Shown here: positions 59,031 to 64,000 of the stretch, piece after piece
Layout of the letters: each line of letters starts with the position of its first letter
Position numbering within the stretch: the stretch's first letter is position 1
NCBI RefSeq assembly: GCF_003076135.1
Contig: NZ_QDGZ01000008.1
Coordinates: 62,001-126,000, forward strand
Direction: 5' to 3'
DNA length: 64,000 nucleotides
Origin: Nocardioides gansuensis
GTDB lineage: Bacteria > Actinomycetota > Actinomycetes > Propionibacteriales > Nocardioidaceae
Translations under genes and position numbers: made by a program
The notes under the pieces: generated by a model
Told to the model about the DNA's origin: nothing
The model's input: the letters and a program-made list of their open reading frames with translations, nothing else
The model's database searches: none

Positions 59031-60056
59031 GTGGCTGAGATTTTCTACGACGACGACGCCGACCTGTCCCTGATCCAGGGCAAGAGCGTCGCGGTCATCG
59101 GCTACGGCAGCCAGGGCCACGCCCACGCCCTCAACCTGCGCGACTCCGGCGTGGACGTCCGCGTCGGCCTGCCGGAGGGCTCGAAGAGCCGCCCGAAGGC
59201 CGAGGACGAGGGCCTGCGTGTGCTGACCCCGGCCGAGGCCGTGGAGGAGGCCGACGTCATCGTCGTCCTCGCGCCCGACCAGGTGCAGCGCCACCTCTAC
59301 AAGGAGTCGATCGAGCCGCACCTCACCGAGGGCGACACGCTGGTCTTCGGCCACGGCTTCAACATCCGCTTCGGCTACATCGAGCCGCCGGCCGGTGTCG
59401 ACGTGATCCTGGTGGCTCCGAAGGCGCCCGGCCACACGGTGCGCCGCGAGTATGTCGCGGGCCGCGGCATCCCGGACATCATCGCCGTCGAGCAGGACGC
59501 GTCGGGCACCGCGTGGGAGCTGGCGAAGTCCTACGCCAAGGCGATCGGCGGCACCCGCGCCGGCGTCATCAAGACCACCTTCACCGAGGAGACCGAGACC
59601 GACCTGTTCGGCGAGCAGGCCGTCCTCTGCGGTGGCGTCTCCCACCTGGTGCAGGCCGGCTTCGAGACCCTCACCGAGGCGGGCTACCAGCCCGAGATCG
59701 CCTACTTCGAGGTGCTGCACGAGCTCAAGCTGATCGTCGACCTGATGTGGGAGGGCGGCATCGCCAAGCAGCGCTGGTCGGTCTCCGACACGGCCGAGTA
59801 CGGCGACTACGTCTCGGGCCCGCGGGTGATCACCCCGCAGGTCAAGGATTCCATGAAGGCGATCCTCACCGACATCCAGGACGGCTCCTTCGCCAAGCGC
59901 TTCATCGACGACCAGGACAACGGCGCCGCCGAGTTCCTCAAGCTGCGCGAGGAGGAGGCCGGCCACTCGATCGAGGCCACCGGCCGCCTGCTGCGCTCCC
60001 ACTTCGCGTGGAAGCAGGAGGACTCCGACTACACCGAGGGCTCCGCCGCCCGCTGA
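59031..60056 (+). CDS. ilvC: Ketol-acid reductoisomerase
   Basis: 341 aa class I KARI. NADPH-binding Rossmann VAVIGYGSQGHAHALNLRDSG; the KARI knot has catalytic Asp/Glu as in YFEVLHELKLIVDLM. GTG start behind GAAGGAGAG. It converts acetolactate to dihydroxyisovalerate. Third gene of ilvBNC, ended by the hairpin at 60072. Confidence 0.97.
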   Translation: MAEIFYDDDADLSLIQGKSVAVIGYGSQGHAHALNLRDSGVDVRVGLPEGSKSRPKAEDEGLRVLTPAEAVEEADVIVVLAPDQVQRHLYKESIEPHLTEGDTLVFGHGFNIRFGYIEPPAGVDVILVAPKAPGHTVRREYVAGRGIPDIIAVEQDASGTAWELAKSYAKAIGGTRAGVIKTTFTEETETDLFGEQAVLCGGVSHLVQAGFETLTEAGYQPEIAYFEVLHELKLIVDLMWEGGIAKQRWSVSDTAEYGDYVSGPRVITPQVKDSMKAILTDIQDGSFAKRFIDDQDNGAAEFLKLREEEAGHSIEATGRLLRSHFAWKQEDSDYTEGSAAR

Positions 60057-60071
60057 CCCTCGCCTGACCCG

Positions 60072-60106
60072 CGACACCCCCGGCTCCGGTGGAGCCGGGG
60101 GTGTCG
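60072..60106 (+). terminator. ilvC terminator hairpin
   Basis: CGACACCCCCGGCTCC - GGT - GGAGCCGGGGGTGTCG, a perfect 16-bp stem 16 nt after the ilvC stop. A short TTCG follows, not a long U-run. Confidence 0.8.
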
Positions 60107-60130
60107 GCGCTTCGTGGCAGGGTTGCGCAC

Positions 60131-60532
60131 ATGGCCCACCCACAGCTACGCAGCGTCGTCCTCGACACCACCGACGTGCCCCGGCTCGCGGAGTTCTACC
60201 GCCTGCTGCTGGGGTGGTCCTACCCCGAGGGCTACGACATCGAGGAGTTCACCGACTGGCGCGCGATCGTCGGGCCGGCCGGTCAGCGGCTCGCGTTCCA
60301 GGAGGTCGAGGAGCTGCCACCGACCACCTGGCCCTCAGCCGAGATCCCCCAGCAGGTGCACCTCGACCTGGTGGTCGACTCCCGGGCCGACCTGGAGGAG
60401 AGCCACCAGCGCGCGCTCGAGCTCGGAGCTGTCGTGCGACTCGACCGGTCCGACGACCCGGAGGAGCCGCTGCGGGTCTACGCCGACCCGGCCGGCCACA
60501 CCTTCTGCCTGTTCACCCACGACGCGGGCTGA
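60131..60532 (+). CDS. VOC-family protein
   Basis: 133 aa. LRSVVLDTTDVPRLAEFYRLLLGW at the N terminus and RVYADPAGHTFCLFTH at the C terminus mark the glyoxalase-like fold common in Actinobacteria. CAGGGT 7 nt before ATG 60131 supports that start over upstream codons. Function unknown. Confidence 0.85.
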   Translation: MAHPQLRSVVLDTTDVPRLAEFYRLLLGWSYPEGYDIEEFTDWRAIVGPAGQRLAFQEVEELPPTTWPSAEIPQQVHLDLVVDSRADLEESHQRALELGAVVRLDRSDDPEEPLRVYADPAGHTFCLFTHDAG

Positions 60533-60546
60533 CCGGGCACCGGGGC

Positions 60547-61359
60547 CTACTTGACCTCCGACCTCAACACCAGACGCAGGCCGATGGCCAGGGGCAGCAC
60601 GATCCAGAGCCCCGAGGTGATCGCGAGCTGGGTCCACTCCTGGGTGGTGAGCGTGCTGTCGAAGAGCAGGAAGCGGGTCGCGTTGAGGTCGAACCAGCCG
60701 GCGTTCTCGGCCCACCATTGCTGGCTGGAGGCCAGGGCGCTGGAGAGTCCGGGCAGCACCAGGTTGACCACGAAGTAGCCGACCACGGCCGCCGGCGAGC
60801 TGCGGAGGAGCAGCCCGAGCGCGAAACCGAGCATCATGCCCAGCTCGTTGGCCAGCACGATCTGGCTGAAGGTCCCGGCGGTGATGTCCCAGACCGCTTC
60901 GTTGCCGGTGATCGCGGCTGTCACCAGGTTGCCGAGCGCGCCGATCGCGAGGGCGACCAGCATCGAGAGCGCGCCGATCGCGAGCACGTTGACGGCCTTG
61001 GCGCCGATCACCCGGGGCCGGCTGGGCACCAGGGTGAACGTCGTCAGCGCCGTCCGCTGGCTCCACTCGCTGGTGACGGCCAGGACGCCGATGATCGGCA
61101 GCACGATCGACATCGGGCTGCCGACGGCTGCCGCGAAGGAGTCGAAGCTGAGCGTCTCGCGGTCGCCGAGCAGCACCGTGAGCGCCGTGGCGATCACGGA
61201 GGCCACGACGATGCTGGCCATCAGCCAGAACCCGGAGCGGGTGTCGAACATCTTGCGCAGCTCGACGAGGAGCACGCGGCGGAACGGGATCGGCGCCGGC
61301 TCTGCGCGCGGGGGGCGCGCTTGCGTGGCGACGGTCGGGTCGAGGGTGAGGGTGCTCAT
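60547..61359 (-). CDS. ABC transporter permease
   Basis: 270 aa, six TM helices. VLLVELRKMFDTRSGFWLM and AVTSEWSQRTALTTFTLVPSR fit ABC-2 permeases used with YxlF-like ATPases. Coupled to the ATPase gene by a 4-nt overlap. Substrate unknown. Confidence 0.87.
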   Translation of the reverse strand: MSTLTLDPTVATQARPPRAEPAPIPFRRVLLVELRKMFDTRSGFWLMASIVVASVIATALTVLLGDRETLSFDSFAAAVGSPMSIVLPIIGVLAVTSEWSQRTALTTFTLVPSRPRVIGAKAVNVLAIGALSMLVALAIGALGNLVTAAITGNEAVWDITAGTFSQIVLANELGMMLGFALGLLLRSSPAAVVGYFVVNLVLPGLSSALASSQQWWAENAGWFDLNATRFLLFDSTLTTQEWTQLAITSGLWIVLPLAIGLRLVLRSEVK

Positions 61360-62288
61360 GCTGCCTGTCCTTCGTCGGAGTGGTCTGCCAGGTCGTTGCC
61401 CAGCCCGTCGCGCTGGGTGGAGGCGGTGAGCTCGAGGAACATCTCCTCGAGGCGGGCGCCGTCGGCGGCGCGCAGCTCGGTGACGGCGATGCCGGCGGCG
61501 TACGCCGTGCGCCCCACGTCGGCGGGCTCGGCGGCGACGAGGAGGGCGTCCCCGGCGGCGGTGGCCTCGAGCCCCACGGCGTCGAGGGCGCGGGCCAGGG
61601 CGGCGAGGTCGTCGGCGCGGACCAGGGTCTCGCCGCTGGCGAGCAGCGCGTCCTTCGTCCCCTCGGCGACGATCCGGCCGTGGCCGATGACGACGAGGTC
61701 GTCTGCGATGACCTCGATCTCGTGCAGGAGGTGCGAGGAGAGCAGCACCGTGCCGCCGTCGTCCGCGAAGCCGCGGAGCAGGTCGCGCATCCAGCGGATG
61801 CCGGCCGGGTCGAGGCCGTTGGCCGGCTCGTCGAGGATGAGCACCTCGGGGTCGCCGAGCAGCGCCGTGGCGATGCCCAGTCGCTGCCGCATGCCGAGCG
61901 AGTAGTGGCGGACCCGGCGGCCCGCCTCCTCCTCGGTGAGCCCGACGAGCGCGAGCATCTCGTCGACGCGGGTCGACGGGAGGCCCATCGTCAGGGCGGC
62001 GATGCGCAGGATCTCGCGACCGGTGCGTCCGGCGTGCTGGGCCGAGGCGTCGAGCAGGACGCCGACCTCCCGGGCCGGGTTGGGCAGCTCGGCGAAGCGG
62101 CGACCGAGGATGGTGGCGCGGCCGGAGGTGGGCTCGGTGAGCCCGACCATGACCCGCATGGTGGTGGACTTTCCGGCGCCGTTGGGGCCCAGGAAGCCGG
62201 TGACCCGGCCGGGCCGGGCGATGAAGGAGACGTCGTCGACGGCCGTGAAGCCGCCGTACGCCCGGGTGAGTGACTCGACTGTGATCAT
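61356..62288 (-). CDS. ABC transporter ATP-binding protein
   Basis: 310 aa. Walker A GPNGAGKSTT (about 34-43), signature YSLGMRQRLGIA (SLGMRQR variant common in this subclass), Walker B LILDEPANGLDPAGI, H-loop LSSHLLHEIE. CcmA/YxlF-like exporter ATPase. Start ATG 62288 matches family length; an upstream ATG at 62297 is possible. Exports with the downstream permease. Confidence 0.92.
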   Translation of the reverse strand: MITVESLTRAYGGFTAVDDVSFIARPGRVTGFLGPNGAGKSTTMRVMVGLTEPTSGRATILGRRFAELPNPAREVGVLLDASAQHAGRTGREILRIAALTMGLPSTRVDEMLALVGLTEEEAGRRVRHYSLGMRQRLGIATALLGDPEVLILDEPANGLDPAGIRWMRDLLRGFADDGGTVLLSSHLLHEIEVIADDLVVIGHGRIVAEGTKDALLASGETLVRADDLAALARALDAVGLEATAAGDALLVAAEPADVGRTAYAAGIAVTELRAADGARLEEMFLELTASTQRDGLGNDLADHSDEGQAA

Positions 62289-62428
62289 GGGCCTCACCCT
62301 CGCCCGGGCGCGCCCACCCGCACATCGGGGAAGCCACCCGCGCCTGCCCCCGCAGATCCCTGAGACGGAGTCGGGGTGGCCTCGGGTCGGCGGGGAACAT
62401 CGTCGGGGATCGCGGCGTTGCCGCCGTC

Positions 62429-63139
62429 ATGCGCATCGAGATCTGGAGCGACGTCGTCTGCCCGTGGTGCTACATCGGCAAGCGCCGGCTGGAGAAGGCC
62501 CTGGCGTCCTTCGGGCACGACGGAGGGGTCGAGGTCGTCTGGCGTTCCTACCAGCTCGACCCCGGCGCGCCGGACGAGCCGGTCGAGACCGTCGCGGAGG
62601 CGCTGGGCCGCAAGTACGGCGGAGGCCCGGCCGCCGGCAAGCAGATGATCGACCGCGTCGAGGCCGTCGCGGCCGAGGAGGGCATGATCTGGCGCCACCA
62701 CTCCTCGTTGCGGGTCGGCACGCTCGACGCCCACCGCCTGCTCCACCTGGCGCTCCACGACGGTGGTCTGCAGCTGCAGTCGGCGCTCAAGGAGGCGCTG
62801 CTGGCGGCGTACTTCATCGAGGCCCGCAACGTGGCCGACCACGGCGTCCTCCGCGAGGTCGCGGTCGGCGCAGGCCTGGACGCGGCGGCGGTCGACCGCG
62901 TGCTGGGCAGCAACGAGTACGCCGACGAGGTGTGGACCGACATCGAGCGCGCGCAGTCCCTCGGCGCGACTGGCGTGCCGTTCTACGTCGTCGACTCGAA
63001 GTACGGCGTCTCGGGCGCCCAGCCCGTCGAGGTCTTCACCCAGGTGCTCGAGCGCGCATGGGCCGACTCGCATCCGGCCGTCCAGCTCGTCGGCGGCGAC
63101 GCGGACGGTGCCTGCGGCCCGGACGGCTGCGCCATCTGA
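62429..63139 (+). CDS. DsbA-family oxidoreductase, FrnE-like
   Basis: 236 aa, no signal peptide. SDVVCPWCYIGKRRLEKAL gives the CPWC active site (Cys11, Cys14); cis-Pro region GVPFYVVDSKYGVSGAQP. FrnE proteins are cytoplasmic thiol-disulfide enzymes. The C-terminal extra Cys pair (GACGPDGCAI) may be a second redox site, as reported for D. radiodurans FrnE. Confidence 0.9.
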   Translation: MRIEIWSDVVCPWCYIGKRRLEKALASFGHDGGVEVVWRSYQLDPGAPDEPVETVAEALGRKYGGGPAAGKQMIDRVEAVAAEEGMIWRHHSSLRVGTLDAHRLLHLALHDGGLQLQSALKEALLAAYFIEARNVADHGVLREVAVGAGLDAAAVDRVLGSNEYADEVWTDIERAQSLGATGVPFYVVDSKYGVSGAQPVEVFTQVLERAWADSHPAVQLVGGDADGACGPDGCAI

Positions 63140-63161
63140 CGGCGCCCTCGCGGGCCGACGG

Positions 63162-63734
63162 CTAGCGAGGTCGCTCGCCCTGGGCCGTCTTCGCGGCGGT
63201 CTGGGCGACGCGCGCCGCCCGCGTCTCCGGCTTCTTCGCCGTCACGATCCAGGTCAGGGCGGCCTTCTGGGCGGAGGCCGGGAACGCGTCCCAGTGCTCG
63301 CGTGCTCCGGGCAGGGCGTCGAGCGCCGCGGCCAGGTCGTCCGGCACGATCCCGTCCTCGACGGGATCGAGCAGCGTCCAGTTGCCGTTGGCCCTGGCCT
63401 GCTCGACGGCCGCGAGTCCGGCGGCCTCGAGCCGTCCCTCGGCCTGGAGCCGCGCGACGCGCTCCTTGTTGGGCCGGGTCCACAGGCTGTCGGGCCGACG
63501 CGGGGCGAACCACATCATCGAGCGGTCGTCGTCGAGCGGCCGCTGGGTCGAGTCGACCCACCCGAAGCGCAGCGCCTCGAGCACGGACTCCTCGTAGCCG
63601 AACGCCTGGTCGGCGGCCCGGCGACGGTTGACCAGCCAGACGCCTCGGGTGTCGGCGTGGTGGGCGGCGAGCCAGTCGCCCCACTCCTCAGCGGACGCCG
63701 GCTCGACGCGCTCCGCCTCGTCCATCACTCCCAT
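63162..63734 (-). CDS. YdeI/OmpD-associated family protein
   Basis: 190 aa. VEPASAEEWGDWLAAHHADTRGVWLV, then FGWVDSTQRPLDDDRSMMWFAPRRPDSLWTRPNKERVARL and a C-terminal WIVTAKKPETRAARV, the YdeI/BOF-like pattern. Function unknown. ATG 63734 is chosen: TAGGGT lies 7 nt upstream; a GTG 9 nt earlier would lie within the box. Confidence 0.87.
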   Translation of the reverse strand: MGVMDEAERVEPASAEEWGDWLAAHHADTRGVWLVNRRRAADQAFGYEESVLEALRFGWVDSTQRPLDDDRSMMWFAPRRPDSLWTRPNKERVARLQAEGRLEAAGLAAVEQARANGNWTLLDPVEDGIVPDDLAAALDALPGAREHWDAFPASAQKAALTWIVTAKKPETRAARVAQTAAKTAQGERPR

Positions 63735-63741
63735 GGGCTGC

Positions 63742-63747
63742 ACCCTA
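63742..63747 (-). promoter_or_regulatory. -10 box of leaderless YdeI-family gene
   Basis: TAGGGT on the minus strand, 7 nt before the ATG. Confidence 0.6.
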
Positions 63748-63792
63748 GGACCGGCTGACGGAACGCGTGAAGCTCAGGGCCCGACCGTCGGT

Positions 63793-63798
63793 TAGGGT
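63793..63798 (+). promoter_or_regulatory. -10 box of serA promoter
   Basis: TAGGGT; start near 63805, so serA has a leader of about 50 nt with GAGGACC as ribosome binding site. Confidence 0.5.
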
Positions 63799-63855
63799 GG
63801 GGCAAGCACAGCGTCGTGCACCCGCTCATCACGACTTCCCACTCGAGGACCTGCT

Positions 63856-64000
63856 GTGACCAAGCCCGTCGTACTCATCGCCGAAGAGCTCAGCCCCGCC
63901 ACCGTCGAGGCGCTGGGCCCGGACTTCGAGATCCGCACCTGCAACGGTGCCGACCGCGCCGAGCTGATCCCCGCGATCGCCGACGTCGACGCGATCCTGG
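63856..64000 (+). CDS. serA: D-3-phosphoglycerate dehydrogenase, 5' part
   Basis: Only the first 48 residues: VTKPVVLIAEELSPATVEAL, then FEIRTCNGADRAELIPAIADVDAIL, the substrate-binding N-terminal domain of actinobacterial SerA. GTG start. It follows ilvBNC by 3.8 kb, as is common in Actinobacteria where serA trails the ilv operon. First step of serine synthesis. Confidence 0.85.
   Translation, partial: MTKPVVLIAEELSPATVEALGPDFEIRTCNGADRAELIPAIADVDAIL

Noticed and set aside
1..64000. tRNA, rRNA, IS element, prophage or plasmid origin
   Set aside because: I looked for CCA-ended cloverleaves, transposase DDE/HUH motifs, integrases and iterons and saw none.

Overview
The window is about 72% G+C and lies in a high-GC actinobacterial chromosome. 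Nocardioides or a relative is the best guess. This rests on the rne / rplU / rpmA / obgE / proB neighbourhood, gatCAB, GTG starts, many 4-bp ATGA or GTGA overlaps, and -10 boxes placed 6-7 nt before the start codon (leaderless genes). It is a family-level inference, not a species call. I see no rRNA, tRNA, transposase, phage gene or CRISPR array.

Layout. 1-2.3 kb: tail of a glycosyltransferase operon (GT2, DUF2304, polyprenol-phosphate GT2) divergent from a DUF2344 gene. 2.3-12 kb: rne, then an apparent insertion (palindromic repeats, a broken HAD gene, a repeat-rich membrane protein, a secreted esterase), then rplU-rpmA-obgE-proB. 12-15.3 kb: a tightly overlapped sulfur operon (cysteine desulfurase, mnmA, MetE-like methionine synthase). 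15.3-25.7 kb: TetR/MFS efflux pair, ligA, CBS protein, RTX-like secreted protein, SGNH hydrolase, and a ComP-like PDZ histidine kinase with its NarL-type regulator. 25.7-28.8 kb: LCP cell-wall enzyme with a lipoprotein partner, and a secreted dimethylformamidase-like protein. 29-32.3 kb: gatCAB.

32.3-38.4 kb is the most interesting locus. A cobalamin riboswitch precedes a five-gene operon: a secreted alpha/alpha-toroid protein, a membrane-tethered protein with a DUF4430-like beta domain, and a complete ECF transporter (EcfT, a fused double ATPase, an S component). The two extracellular proteins resemble the two halves of animal transcobalamin/intrinsic factor, split into separate polypeptides. 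I infer a vitamin B12 capture-and-import system in which extracytoplasmic B12-binding proteins feed an ECF importer. The operon ends in one of two facing arrays of exact 32-bp repeats.

38.8-48.3 kb: PQQ-type sugar dehydrogenase lipoprotein, alpha/beta hydrolase, PhoD-like phosphatase, EamA exporter, PadR with a DrrAB-like ABC exporter, a BNR-repeat protein, SRPBCC and RibD-C proteins. 48.3-60.1 kb: branched-chain amino acid genes (ilvD, then ilvB-ilvN-ilvC behind a classic attenuator whose leader peptide carries adjacent Ile-Leu-Val codons). Between ilvD and ilvB lie a GT-C-like membrane protein, kynureninase, a secreted protein, an LD-carboxypeptidase-like protein, and VOC and pterin dehydratase-VOC proteins. 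60.1-64 kb: VOC protein, ABC exporter, FrnE-like DsbA, YdeI-family protein and the start of serA.

Regulation visible in the sequence: seven strict leaderless promoters, a B12 riboswitch with two mutually exclusive hairpins, the ilv attenuator, a GNRA-capped hairpin in the rplU leader, TetR- and PadR-type dyads, and a hairpin masking one ribosome binding site.
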